From Thermoanaerobacter sp. (GTDB taxonomy: Bacteria; Bacillota; Thermoanaerobacteria; Thermoanaerobacterales; Thermoanaerobacteraceae): a stretch of DNA of 64,000 nucleotides. The notes under the pieces are model-generated. The model was not told the origin of the DNA and ran no database searches. It saw nothing but the letters and a program-made list of their open reading frames with translations. Made by a program: the position numbers and the translations under genes. Of this stretch, positions 27,260 to 36,247 are shown in pieces. Location of the stretch: the NCBI GenBank assembly GCA_014896455.1, contig JADBKJ010000026.1, positions 109,026 through 173,025 on the forward strand. Direction: 5' to 3'. Each line of letters opens with the position of its first letter. The first letter of the stretch is position 1.

Positions 27260-27352
27260 AAAAATAATACCTCCCTTCCTCTGATGACAAATTCAATAAA
27301 GTCAGCGCTATAAGATATATTCGCCACAATCTTTAACAATCCTTCTTTTAAT

Positions 27353-27378
27353 AAAAAATGGAGGAAATTATCTCCCCC
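27353..27378 (-). terminator. Terminator after iorB
   Basis: Minus strand stem GGGGGA/TCCTCC followed by ATTTTTTATT, just after the iorB stop. Closes the BCAA/aromatic 2-oxoacid gene block. Confidence 0.72.
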
Positions 27379-27380
27379 TC

Positions 27381-27956
27381 TTAGATTACCTCCAGCCCTT
27401 TTCTAAAGGCATTTGTATTTAATTCAACAAATTTTTGTGGCACGTTATTTTTTATTACCTCTTCCCAATCAATGCCTTGTAGTCCTAAATATTTAACAAG
27501 TACTCCTAAAAGAACTATATTTTGAGCCTTTATATTTCCAAGGCTCTCTGCTATTTTATCTGCATCTACTGCAATTGTCTTTACGCTTTTTGATATTTCC
27601 TCAATTAAGTTCTTGGGATACTCTTCTTTGCTTATGAGCACAGAAAGTGGAGGTATTTCTACCGTATTTACAATGACAACGCCGTCTTTTTTAAGATAAT
27701 TTAACCATCGCACAGCTTCCATTTTTTCAAAGGCTACAATAACATCAGCAGCCCCAACTTCAATGACTGGAGAATAAACTTTTTCTCCAAACCTTATTTG
27801 AGTATTGACACTTCCTCCTCTTTGAGACATGCCGTGGACTTCTGACATTTTTACATCATAACCATTTTTTAATAGTCCTTCCGCCAAAACATTACTGGCT
27901 AGAATAGTGCCTTGCCCTCCTACCCCTACCATTAATATACTTTTCACTTCTTGCAC
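27381..27956 (-). CDS. iorB: Indolepyruvate ferredoxin oxidoreductase, beta subunit
   Basis: 191 aa, gamma-domain type of the 2-oxoacid oxidoreductases: GVGGQGTILASNVLAEGL at the N-terminus, SEVHGMSQRGGSVNTQIRFG in the middle. With IorA it oxidises aryl pyruvates (from Trp, Phe, Tyr) to acyl-CoA and reduces ferredoxin. GTG start seven bases after GAGGTG, six bases after the iorA stop. Confidence 0.95.
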   Translation of the reverse strand: MQEVKSILMVGVGGQGTILASNVLAEGLLKNGYDVKMSEVHGMSQRGGSVNTQIRFGEKVYSPVIEVGAADVIVAFEKMEAVRWLNYLKKDGVVIVNTVEIPPLSVLISKEEYPKNLIEEISKSVKTIAVDADKIAESLGNIKAQNIVLLGVLVKYLGLQGIDWEEVIKNNVPQKFVELNTNAFRKGLEVI

Positions 27957-27962
27957 TTTATT

Positions 27963-29696
27963 TCACCTCACCTTTTCTATAGCATCGAAAGGACATACCT
28001 GCATACAAACAGTACATCCGGTACACTGGTCAGGGTCTATGCTAAATATTCCATCTTTTTTGCTTATAGCAGGACAACCTAGCCTTAGGCACAAACCGCA
28101 TTTTTTGCATTTATCTTGGTCTATTCTACACTCTCCCTGCGGCTTAGGAGGAATCAAGGCACATGGGCCTTTCGCTATTATAACCATCGTATCATCTGTA
28201 TTCACAGCTTCATCAACAGCATTTTCAACTTCTTTTAAGTTAAAAGGATCAACCACTCTTACTCTTTTTACTCCTATTGCTTCACTTAATTTCGCTATAT
28301 CTATTTCTGGAGCCTCTTCTCCCATCAAAGTTTTCCCAGTTCCAGGATTGTGCTGATGCCCCGTCATAGCTGTTATGCGGTTGTCAAGAATTATAGGTAC
28401 AGCATTTCCTTTATTGTAGACTATATTAATCAAACCTGTTATTCCTGAATGGAAGAAAGTTGAGTCACCTATTACACTAAATGTCTTTTGTTTCCTTCCT
28501 TTGTGTTCATTGGCCTTTTGGAATCCGTGAGAACCAGAAACACTTGCTCCCATGCAAACACAGGTATCTATAGCTTCCAGCGGAGGAGCTGCCCCTAAAG
28601 TATAACATCCAATGTCGCCTAAGACTGGAACTCTCTTTTTTTTCAACACGTAGAAAACTCCCCTGTGAGGACATCCTGCACAAAGCATAGGAGGTCTACC
28701 TGGCACTTTTGTATCAACTGATATATGCTCTAATTCTTCACCTTTTATAGCTTTTCGTATTATACCAGGATTTAATTCTCCTACTATCGGCAATATCTCT
28801 TTGCCTATGACTTTTATTCCTAAGCTTTTTACATGTTCTTCGATGTAAGGTTCCAATTCCTCTACAACGTATAGTTTTTTAACTCCTTCTGCGAATTTTT
28901 TTATAAGCTCTGATGGCAAAGGATAAGTCATTCCTAATTTTAAGATTGAAACTTCATCTCCAAAAACTTCTTTTACATAAAGATAGCTTATACCACTGGT
29001 AATTATGCCAATTTCTCTATCATTCCATTCTATTCTGTTAATAGAAATTTCTTCTGACAATTGTCTTAAAGCCTTTAACCTTTCTTCTACAACTACATGC
29101 CTTTTTTGTGCATTAGCAGGCACCATTACATATTTAGGAATATCTTTTTTATAAGGTTTCATCTCTACATTTTGTCTTTCACCTAATTCTACTACTCCTT
29201 TGCCATGACTTACCCTTGTTGTAAGCCTTAACAAAACAGGAGTATCGTACTTTTCACTTATGTCCAATGCGTATCCTACAAAATCTTTACATTCTTGACT
29301 GTCTGAAGGCTCTAGCATAGGGATTTTGGCAAATTTAGCGTAATACCTATTGTCCTGTTCATTTTGTGATGAGTGCATTCCAGGGTCATCAGCAGTTACA
29401 ATTACACACCCCCCATTAACACCTGTATATGCAAAAGTGAAAAGTGGGTCTGCTGCCACATTAAGGCCAACATGTTTCATGGCAGCAAGACTTCTTGCGC
29501 CTGCGATAGAAGCACCAATTGCTGCTTCAACAGCAACTTTTTCATTTGGCGCCCATTCTGAATATATTTCTTTGTACTTAGCTATATTCTCTATTATCTC
29601 TGTGCTTGGTGTACCAGGGTATGCAGCAGCAAAAGTGATGCCGTACTCATAAGCTCCTCTTGCTACTGCTTCATCTCCCATCATTATTTTTTTCAA
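27963..29696 (-). CDS. iorA: Indolepyruvate ferredoxin oxidoreductase, alpha subunit
   Basis: 577 aa. N-terminal pyrimidine-binding half (MMGDEAVARGAYEYGITFAA, AAYPGTPSTEI), TPP-binding part (VIGDSTFFHSGITGLINIVY) and a C-terminal two-cluster ferredoxin domain (CKKCGLCLRLGCP and CTGCTVCMQVCP, residues about 525-570). TTG start after GGGGGGA. It lies at the end of the Ptb/VOR gene block. Confidence 0.96.
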   Translation of the reverse strand: MKKIMMGDEAVARGAYEYGITFAAAYPGTPSTEIIENIAKYKEIYSEWAPNEKVAVEAAIGASIAGARSLAAMKHVGLNVAADPLFTFAYTGVNGGCVIVTADDPGMHSSQNEQDNRYYAKFAKIPMLEPSDSQECKDFVGYALDISEKYDTPVLLRLTTRVSHGKGVVELGERQNVEMKPYKKDIPKYVMVPANAQKRHVVVEERLKALRQLSEEISINRIEWNDREIGIITSGISYLYVKEVFGDEVSILKLGMTYPLPSELIKKFAEGVKKLYVVEELEPYIEEHVKSLGIKVIGKEILPIVGELNPGIIRKAIKGEELEHISVDTKVPGRPPMLCAGCPHRGVFYVLKKKRVPVLGDIGCYTLGAAPPLEAIDTCVCMGASVSGSHGFQKANEHKGRKQKTFSVIGDSTFFHSGITGLINIVYNKGNAVPIILDNRITAMTGHQHNPGTGKTLMGEEAPEIDIAKLSEAIGVKRVRVVDPFNLKEVENAVDEAVNTDDTMVIIAKGPCALIPPKPQGECRIDQDKCKKCGLCLRLGCPAISKKDGIFSIDPDQCTGCTVCMQVCPFDAIEKVR

Positions 29697-29725
29697 TCAT
29701 TTTCCCCCCATTTAATTTATCGTTA

Positions 29726-30616
29726 TCAAAAAGATACTGCACAAGCCAAAGCTATAGAATTTAATTTGTCTTCATGAGAATCAGCTCTGGAAACTAGAAC
29801 AATTGGCGCTTTAGCTCCCACAACAATTCCCGCACTTCTAGCTTTCGCAAAGTAAGTAAAGCTTTTTCCTAAAGCGTTTCCGACTTCTATAAAAGGTACA
29901 AGCAAAATATCAGCATTCCCTGCAACCTCACTCTTTACCCCTTTGTGTTCTGCCGCCTCTTTGCTTACAGCAAGGTCAAAAGCTAAAGGCCCATCTACGA
30001 TGCCTTCTATCTCTCCCTTTTGATTCAGCTCTTTTAACTTTGCAGCCTCAACGGTTGATGGCATTTTGGGATTTACTATTTCTACAGCAGAAAGACAAGC
30101 AGTCTTTGGATTTTCTATACCCAAAGTCTTTGCCACTTTGATGGCATTTTTCAATATCGCAACTTTTTCCTCTAGAGTTGGACTTACGTTCATTCCTCCA
30201 TCTGTCAAAAGAAGCAATTTGTGATATGCTGGAATTTCATACACCATCACATGGCTTAAAAGTCCCTCTCCTCTTATACCAGTTTCACTGTCAAGCACAG
30301 CTTTTAAAAGAGTAGCAGTAGGTACAAGTCCTTTCATGACAAAAAAAGCTCTGCCTTCCCTTACTTCCAAAACTGATTTTTTACACTTTTCTGCTTCGTC
30401 CTTTTCATCTATTATTTCATAGCCCTCAAGGGATATGTTAGCTTCCTCTGAAATTTTAATAATTTTTTCTTTATCTCCTACTAAAACAGGAATACCTATT
30501 CCTTCTTTTTTAGCAGCATCACAGGCTAAAAGCACTTCCACATCCTCTGCTCCAGCAACGCTAAACTTTTTATTTGCCCCTCTTGCTTTTTCAAAAATTT
30601 CACTTAACTTCTTCAA
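29726..30616 (-). CDS. ptb: Phosphate butyryltransferase (first paralogue)
   Basis: 296 aa, phosphotransbutyrylase length. Shows VAGAEDVEVLLACDAAKKEG, MKGLVPTATLLKAVLDSETG, LLLTDGGMNV and GNADILLVPFIEVGNALGKS. Converts (branched) acyl-CoA plus phosphate to acyl-phosphate. It lies between the VOR genes and iorA. A second paralogue lies at 36.2 kb. TTG start after GGGGTGGG. Confidence 0.93.
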   Translation of the reverse strand: MKKLSEIFEKARGANKKFSVAGAEDVEVLLACDAAKKEGIGIPVLVGDKEKIIKISEEANISLEGYEIIDEKDEAEKCKKSVLEVREGRAFFVMKGLVPTATLLKAVLDSETGIRGEGLLSHVMVYEIPAYHKLLLLTDGGMNVSPTLEEKVAILKNAIKVAKTLGIENPKTACLSAVEIVNPKMPSTVEAAKLKELNQKGEIEGIVDGPLAFDLAVSKEAAEHKGVKSEVAGNADILLVPFIEVGNALGKSFTYFAKARSAGIVVGAKAPIVLVSRADSHEDKLNSIALACAVSF

Positions 30617-30643
30617 ATTCCCACCCCTTTGCTAGAATAAGCC

Positions 30644-30667
30644 TAGACAGGGGTAGTCCCCTGCCTA
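30644..30667 (-). promoter_or_regulatory. Intercistronic hairpin between vorC and ptb
   Basis: Ten-base stem TAGGCAGGGG/CCCCTGTCTA (one G-U pair) with a four-base loop and no T-tract on the minus strand. A likely RNA processing or stabilising element rather than a terminator. Confidence 0.5.
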
Positions 30668-30674
30668 AAATACT

Positions 30675-31229
30675 CTATTTTGTGGAAACCATGTTTATTA
30701 TCAATTCTGCTCCTTTTTCCAGAGCTTCCTCGTTGATAGCCATCATATGCTCTTTCCCTTTTCCAAAGACTTCCGGCAAAGCCTTAAGAACTGTCTCCAT
30801 CTTTACAACCTTTGTAGCTTCCACAAATGCTCCGAGCATCACCATGTTAGCCACTTTCAGATTGCCGAGCTCGCTTGCAATCTCATTGGCAGGCACTTCA
30901 TAAACCTCTATATCTTTTCTCTGGGGCTTCCTATCTACCAGAGAAGTGTTCACAAAAAGTTTTCCCCCAGGTATTACATAGGACTCGTATTTGTCCAAGG
31001 AAGGTCTGTTCATCACTACCACAGAAGTAGCTTCTATAATTACGGGTGAACCCACTTCATCGTCAGAAACAGTAACGTTACAGTTAGCTGTACCGCCTCT
31101 CATCTCAGGTCCGTAAGAAGGAGTCCATGAGACATTCTTTCCTTCTAGCATTCCAGCATAGGTTATTATGAGCCCCATTGTAAGGACTCCTTGCCCTCCA
31201 AAACCAGCAAAAATTATTCTTTCTTCCAT
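30675..31229 (-). CDS. vorC: 2-oxoacid:ferredoxin oxidoreductase, gamma subunit
   Basis: 184 aa. IIFAGFGGQGVLTMGLIITY and SWTPSYGPEMRGGTANCNV are the gamma-subunit signatures. Last of four consecutive genes for a heterotetrameric oxidoreductase. The 2-oxoisovalerate assignment comes from the neighbouring leucine dehydrogenase, Ptb and Buk; 2-oxoglutarate is an alternative. ATG after GAGGAGG, two bases from the beta-subunit stop. Confidence 0.9.
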   Translation of the reverse strand: MEERIIFAGFGGQGVLTMGLIITYAGMLEGKNVSWTPSYGPEMRGGTANCNVTVSDDEVGSPVIIEATSVVVMNRPSLDKYESYVIPGGKLFVNTSLVDRKPQRKDIEVYEVPANEIASELGNLKVANMVMLGAFVEATKVVKMETVLKALPEVFGKGKEHMMAINEEALEKGAELIINMVSTK

Positions 31230-31230
31230 T

Positions 31231-31980
31231 TTATTTAACCTCCTCTAAGGTGTTTTTGTAAACACCTAACGGATAATAAGGTTCCATTTGGTCTTTCACC
31301 CATTTTAAAGCCTCTACAGGAGTCATTCCCCAGTTAGTAGGGCAGGTAGAAAGCACTTCTATCATAGAAAACCCCTTCTTTTGTATTTGAGCTAAAAATG
31401 CATTTTTTATGGCTTTTTTAGCCTGTATTACATGTTTTACATCGTAAACAGCAGTCCTCTCAATATAAGCTACTCCCTCCAGGGTAGAGAGCATTTCACT
31501 CATTCTAATAGGATAACCATTTACCTCCGCTTTTCTTCCATAGGGAGTTGTCAAAGTTTCTTGACCGATTAGAGTTGTTGGAGCCATTTGTCCTCCTGTC
31601 ATTCCATAGTTAGCATTGTTGACAAAAATAACCGTTATATTTTCTCCCCTTGCAGCCGCATGAACAATCTCTGCTGTTCCAATAGCTGCTAAGTCTCCAT
31701 CCCCTTGATAGGTAAACACCACTTTGTCGGGATGAACTCTCTTAATACCTGTAGCAACTGCTGGAGCTCTCCCATGAGCTGCCTGCTGCATGTCGCAGTT
31801 GAAAAATTCATATGCAAACACAGAACATCCTACTGATGCAACACCTATCGCTTTATCCAAAACTCCCAATTCTTCCATGGCTTCAGCCACTAGCCTGTGA
31901 ATTATCCCGTGAGTACAGCCCGGACAATAGGAAAAAGGAACATCTGTCAATCCCTTTGTTTTTTCAAATACAACCGCCAT
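31231..31980 (-). CDS. vorB: 2-oxoacid:ferredoxin oxidoreductase, beta (TPP) subunit
   Basis: 249 aa. CPGCTHGIIHRLVAEA at the start, TPP motif YQGDGDLAAIGTAEIVHAA with FVNNANYGMTGGQ. Binds thiamine diphosphate and Mg2+. It overlaps or abuts the alpha gene without a gap. Substrate inferred from context as branched-chain 2-oxoacids. Confidence 0.93.
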   Translation of the reverse strand: MAVVFEKTKGLTDVPFSYCPGCTHGIIHRLVAEAMEELGVLDKAIGVASVGCSVFAYEFFNCDMQQAAHGRAPAVATGIKRVHPDKVVFTYQGDGDLAAIGTAEIVHAAARGENITVIFVNNANYGMTGGQMAPTTLIGQETLTTPYGRKAEVNGYPIRMSEMLSTLEGVAYIERTAVYDVKHVIQAKKAIKNAFLAQIQKKGFSMIEVLSTCPTNWGMTPVEALKWVKDQMEPYYPLGVYKNTLEEVK

Positions 31981-33048
31981 TTATCTTGCACCTCCTGCAA
32001 TCTGTTTAATTTTCTCAAGCATTACGGAAGGCTCCGGTATCATTCCTGCAGGTCTTCCGTAGAAGTGTACAGGCTTCTTGCACTCAGTAGCCAATTGAAC
32101 ATCTTCTACCATCTGTCCCATACTCATCTCAACTACCAGATAACCTTTTACCTGATCTACCGTCTTTTTGAAAGGTTCCTTCGGGAAAGGCCACAAGGAA
32201 ATCGGCCTTATGAGCCCTACTTTATGCCCTTCGCGCCTTGCGATGTTCATCACGTTTTTAGCAACTCTTGCCATAGTACCGTAAGCCACCAAAATAACTT
32301 CTGCGTCATCACAGTTGACCATCTCATATCTTACTTCATTCTGCTCGGCTCTTTTATATTTTTCAAAAAGCACGTAATTATGCTTTTCTAAAACAGGTGG
32401 GTCAATATAAAGGGAATTTATCACATTCCTGTGTTCCCTGTTTCCTCTTCCTGTAGTCGCCCATGTCTTTTCAGGAAGATTTCTTTTTGTTTTTTTCACG
32501 TTTTCAAAATCTACAGGTTCCATCATCTGACCTAACATCCCATCTCCCAATATAACAACAGGATTCCTATATTCATCTGCAATATCAAAAGCTTCTTGGA
32601 CTAAATCCGCCATTTCTTGGATTGTAGAAGGAGCAAGAACTATCAACTTATAATCTCCATGGCCTCCTCCTTTTGTAGATTGAAAGTAATCTCCTTGCGC
32701 TCCTTGAATATCTCCTAATCCTGGGCCACCCCTCATTATATTCACAATTACACAAGGTACTTGAGCACCTGCGAGATATGAGATACCTTCTTGCATAAGA
32801 CTCAAACCAGGGCTGCTGGTGGAAGTCATAACACGAGCTCCTGCTCCACCTGCGCCGTAAACCATGTTTATAGCAGAGACTTCGCTTTCTGCCTGCAAAA
32901 ATACTCCGCCTACCTCTGGCATTCTCTTTGCCATGTAAGCTGTAACCTCATTTTGAGGTGTTATAGGATAACCAAAGTAATGTCTACACCCAGCTTGAAT
33001 AGCTGCTTCCGCTAACGCCTCATTACCTTTCATTAATACCTTAGCCAT
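31981..33048 (-). CDS. vorA: 2-oxoacid:ferredoxin oxidoreductase, alpha subunit
   Basis: 355 aa. KGNEALAEAAIQAGCRHYFG, YPITPQNEV, and GARVMTSTSSPGLSLMQE are the alpha-subunit pattern. Forms the active site with the beta subunit. The start is ATG 33048 after GGAGGGG; an in-frame ATG five codons upstream overlaps that site. Confidence 0.93.
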   Translation of the reverse strand: MAKVLMKGNEALAEAAIQAGCRHYFGYPITPQNEVTAYMAKRMPEVGGVFLQAESEVSAINMVYGAGGAGARVMTSTSSPGLSLMQEGISYLAGAQVPCVIVNIMRGGPGLGDIQGAQGDYFQSTKGGGHGDYKLIVLAPSTIQEMADLVQEAFDIADEYRNPVVILGDGMLGQMMEPVDFENVKKTKRNLPEKTWATTGRGNREHRNVINSLYIDPPVLEKHNYVLFEKYKRAEQNEVRYEMVNCDDAEVILVAYGTMARVAKNVMNIARREGHKVGLIRPISLWPFPKEPFKKTVDQVKGYLVVEMSMGQMVEDVQLATECKKPVHFYGRPAGMIPEPSVMLEKIKQIAGGAR

Positions 33049-33063
33049 CTTACTCCCCTCCAT

Positions 33064-33276
33064 TTATTTTATAACTGTTATAACAGTATCAGGACACATC
33101 ATAGCGCAAAATGCACAACCTATACATTTGTCCATATTTTCCGATTTAACAGTGGCAGGATAATATCCCTTCACATTTATTTTGCTCATGTCCATTTCAA
33201 TAATTTTCTTGGGACAAGCATTTACACACAATTCACAACCTTTACATAAATCTTCATTAAAAATAACTTTTGCCAC
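33064..33276 (-). CDS. vorD: 2x[4Fe-4S] ferredoxin subunit of VOR (delta)
   Basis: 70 aa. Two cluster motifs, CKGCELCVNACP (residues 11-22) and CIGCAFCAMMCP (51-62). It passes electrons from the TPP centre to free ferredoxin. GTG start after GGAGG. First of the four VOR genes. Confidence 0.94.
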   Translation of the reverse strand: MAKVIFNEDLCKGCELCVNACPKKIIEMDMSKINVKGYYPATVKSENMDKCIGCAFCAMMCPDTVITVIK

Positions 33277-33289
33277 ATAAATCCTCCTC

Positions 33290-33964
33290 TCACATTTTAT
33301 CCCACGGAGTTTTCATATAAAGGTCTATTGGAAATATCGGATATCCTAAGTCAGGAACTTTGTTGAACAATTCTCTTTTTACAGTCACCATCTTAATAGG
33401 TATCCCTGTAATTTTTGAAACTTCCTCCACCACTTTTTGACCTTTTAAAATATCCTCTACTGTTGTTTCATAAGATAAATGAGTATTGTTTACCAAATGA
33501 GTTACTTTAATTTTAGCTGCTTCTTCAATTGATTTAAGATATTCAATGACCAATTCTACTTCTTTTGTAAGTGGCCTGTTTACATTAACTACAAATAATA
33601 CTTCTGCATCTTGATCCTTTATTATATGCCGATACTGACCTAATGGAGTTGCTCCTACATCGTCTCCCCCAACATCGAAGACTGCATATTTATCTTTGCT
33701 GTATAATGCCCCATAGATGTTGCGGGAAATAGCAGGCACATCTGCATTCATATATTTCTCTTCTACTCCTGCTACTCGTATTCCCCACTTATCAAAAAGT
33801 TCTTTTCTCACTTCCCTAGACCTAAAATATGGATTTACAATATCTAAATCGATTATTTCTACATCTTTTCCTGATTCTCTTATAAACTTAGCATAATTTA
33901 TTGCAACCTCGGTCTTACCTGTACCGTAATGCCCTACTACAATCGTCAACCCTTTAAAATCCAT
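33290..33964 (-). CDS. P-loop ATPase of SIMIBI/CobQ-ParA type, unknown role
   Basis: 224 aa. Walker A VVGHYGTGKTE at residues 8-18, then EIIDLDIVNPYFRS and AVFDVGGDDVGATPLGQY, where a DxGGDD replaces the usual Walker B. Ends in VPDLGYPIFP. Seen in Clostridia next to 2-oxoacid oxidoreductases. It may mature or regulate VOR; this is inference only. Between buk and vorD, with short gaps (13 bases each side). Confidence 0.8.
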   Translation of the reverse strand: MDFKGLTIVVGHYGTGKTEVAINYAKFIRESGKDVEIIDLDIVNPYFRSREVRKELFDKWGIRVAGVEEKYMNADVPAISRNIYGALYSKDKYAVFDVGGDDVGATPLGQYRHIIKDQDAEVLFVVNVNRPLTKEVELVIEYLKSIEEAAKIKVTHLVNNTHLSYETTVEDILKGQKVVEEVSKITGIPIKMVTVKRELFNKVPDLGYPIFPIDLYMKTPWDKM

Positions 33965-33977
33965 CTGACCTCATCCT

Positions 33978-35045
33978 TTAACTGTATGTTTTGGGATTCT
34001 CTTCGCCTGTCAAAATTCTGTATACTCCCTCTGCCAAAGCCAACATTTCGTCCTCTCCAGGATATACATAAAAAGGCGCTATAAACTCCACCCTTTCCCT
34101 TATCCTCCTCACAAAATCCTCATTATGAGCAATTCCGCCAGTAATCCCTATAGCATCCACTTTCCCTTTTAAAACGACAGCCATTGACCCTATTTCTTTT
34201 GCCGTCTGATACGCCATAGCGTCCAAAATGAGTTCAGCATTTTTATCCCCATTCTCAATCATTTTATAAACTTCTCTCACATCATTTGTACCCAAATGCG
34301 CCACTATTCCGCCTTTTCCTATAAGCTTTTTCTTCATCTCCTCAAAAGTGTACTGCCCACTGTAACAAAGTTTGACTAGATCTAGAACAGGTAACCCCCC
34401 TGCCCTTTCGGGGGAAAATGGCCCTTCTCCGTTTAGAGCGTCATTCACGTCTATTACCCTTCCTTTTCTATGGGCACCTACTGAAATACCACCCCCAAGG
34501 TGCGCTATTATAAGGTTTACCTCATCGTACCTTTTGCCCAAATCAGATGCCAAGCGGCGAGCAATTGCCTTCTGGTTTAAGGCGTGGAAAATGCTCTGTT
34601 TCTCAATCTCCGGCAAACCAGTAATTCTCGCTACATCTTCAAGCTCATCCACCACTACAGGGTCCACTATATAGGCAGGGATGTTGTGTTCTTTTGCCAA
34701 AGTGTAGGCGATAATAGCTCCCAAATTAGAAGCGTGTTCACCTCTTTCAGCCTTTTTCAAATCTTCCAGCATTTTTTCATTAACAATGTAGGTCCCACTC
34801 TCTATAGGCTTTAAAAGCCCTCCTCTTCCTACAATTGCATCAATTTGAGAAAGGGAAATACTTTTTTCTTTCAGCATATCAAGGATAGCTTGTGTCCGGA
34901 ATTCAAACTGGTCAATTATTCTCTTGTATTTGCTCAATTCCTCTGTCGAATGCCTCAAAGTCTCTGTAAAGACAGGCTCTTTGTCCCTAAAAACTGCCAC
35001 TTTCGTTGAAGTAGAACCAGGGTTTATTACTAAAATTAAAGCCAA
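33978..35045 (-). CDS. buk: Butyrate kinase (first paralogue)
   Basis: 355 aa. ASKHA fold with LVINPGSTSTKVAVF, the phosphate/ADP loops IAHLGGGISVGAHRKGR and GITGGIAHNEDF, and VAHLGTNDVREV. Makes ATP from butyryl- or branched acyl-phosphate. TTG 35045 is preferred because GGAGGG lies six bases upstream. ATG 35051 would touch that site, and an upstream frame to 35081 runs through the promoter. Confidence 0.95.
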   Translation of the reverse strand: MALILVINPGSTSTKVAVFRDKEPVFTETLRHSTEELSKYKRIIDQFEFRTQAILDMLKEKSISLSQIDAIVGRGGLLKPIESGTYIVNEKMLEDLKKAERGEHASNLGAIIAYTLAKEHNIPAYIVDPVVVDELEDVARITGLPEIEKQSIFHALNQKAIARRLASDLGKRYDEVNLIIAHLGGGISVGAHRKGRVIDVNDALNGEGPFSPERAGGLPVLDLVKLCYSGQYTFEEMKKKLIGKGGIVAHLGTNDVREVYKMIENGDKNAELILDAMAYQTAKEIGSMAVVLKGKVDAIGITGGIAHNEDFVRRIRERVEFIAPFYVYPGEDEMLALAEGVYRILTGEENPKTYS

Positions 35046-35069
35046 CCCCATCCCTCCGCCTCTAATACT

Positions 35070-35098
35070 ATTATAGTACACATGGCTTCTTTATCCAA
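35070..35098 (-). promoter_or_regulatory. SigA-type promoter before buk
   Basis: Minus strand TTGGAT (35093-35098), exactly 17 bases, TATAAT (35070-35075). It would start a transcript at about 35063 carrying buk, the P-loop ATPase, vorDABC and possibly ptb and iorAB. Confidence 0.72.
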
Positions 35099-35138
35099 AT
35101 CTGAGGAAAGGCAAGGAATTCTTGCCTTTCCTCAGATT
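35098..35138 (-). terminator. Hairpin after leucine dehydrogenase
   Basis: Eighteen-base perfect stem AATCTGAGGAAAGGCAAG with its complement and a five-base loop. The minus-strand tail is TTTGG rather than a long T-run, so termination may be partial. Its end touches the -35 of the buk promoter. Confidence 0.7.
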
Positions 35139-35142
35139 AAAA

Positions 35143-36210
35143 TTATCTTACGATGTAGTTGTCTTTTACAGCAGCTATAGTCTTTATTCTCTCTTCTGCT
35201 ACCCTGTCAGCTGCCACATAGGTGGGAACATTTTCCTTTTTAGCCTTTTCAATGACTTTTTTCACTGTATCGTATATCATGGAGACTTTCCTCATGGCCC
35301 TTTCCCTGTTGTAGCCTGAAGGATTGAGCTCATCAGCTACGTTTATAACTCCACCAGAATTTATTATATAGTCAGGAACATAGAGAATTCCCTTTTGCTG
35401 GAGGATATCTCCGTGCCTTTCTTCCTTCAACTGGTTATTAGCTGAACCTGCTACTATCTTACACTTAAGTTGGGGTATCGTTTCATCGTTTATTATCGCT
35501 CCCAAAGCACAAGGCGCAAATATATCGCATCCTACCCCATAAATCTCATCCGGTTTCACATATTCAGCTTTAAATTCCTCTACTGCCCTCTTTACATTGT
35601 CTTCAAATATGTCTGTCACAATTAGCCTTGCCCCTTCTTCATATAAGTGTTTCGCTAAATTGTAGCCTACATTTCCTACACCTTGTATTGCAACTACTTT
35701 CCCTCTCAAATCTGAAGTTCCAAAAATCTCTTCAGCAGCTGCTTGCATACCCCTATAGACTCCATAAGCTGTAAAAGGAGACGGGTCTCCGCTGGTTTCA
35801 GGAAGCCCTGCCACGTATTTTGTCTCATACCTTATATACTCCATGTCTTTCACGTTTGTCCCCACATCTTCAGCAGTGATGTACCTTCCCTTCAAAGATT
35901 CTACATACCTTCCAAAGCTTCTAAACAAAGCTTCTGATTTGTCAGTCCTTGGATTCCCTATTATTACAGCTTTTCCTCCACCTAAGTTTAGGCCCGCAGC
36001 AGCATTTTTGTATGTCATTCCCCTTGCAAGCCTTAATGCATCATTTATTGCATCCTCTTCTGAGTCATAAGTCCACATCCTGCATCCGCCTAAAGCAGGG
36101 CCTAAAGTCGTGTCATGAATTGCAATTATCGCTTTAAGACCTGAAGTCTTGTCATGGCATAAAATCACATTTTCATAATCTTTGGTTTCCATTATTTCAA
36201 ATATTTTCAT
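35143..36210 (-). CDS. ldh: Leucine/branched-chain amino acid dehydrogenase
   Basis: 355 aa, the family length. Catalytic lysine region [32 protein letters not shown] and Rossmann loop [14 protein letters not shown]. Reversible NAD-dependent oxidative deamination of leucine, valine and isoleucine. It sits between two Buk/Ptb sets and supplies 2-oxoacids to VOR. The family pattern separates it from glutamate dehydrogenase. Confidence 0.93.
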   Translation of the reverse strand: MKIFEIMETKDYENVILCHDKTSGLKAIIAIHDTTLGPALGGCRMWTYDSEEDAINDALRLARGMTYKNAAAGLNLGGGKAVIIGNPRTDKSEALFRSFGRYVESLKGRYITAEDVGTNVKDMEYIRYETKYVAGLPETSGDPSPFTAYGVYRGMQAAAEEIFGTSDLRGKVVAIQGVGNVGYNLAKHLYEEGARLIVTDIFEDNVKRAVEEFKAEYVKPDEIYGVGCDIFAPCALGAIINDETIPQLKCKIVAGSANNQLKEERHGDILQQKGILYVPDYIINSGGVINVADELNPSGYNRERAMRKVSMIYDTVKKVIEKAKKENVPTYVAADRVAEERIKTIAAVKDNYIVR

Positions 36211-36247
36211 AAAATATCTCCTCCTATTTAATAATCAACTTTAATAA

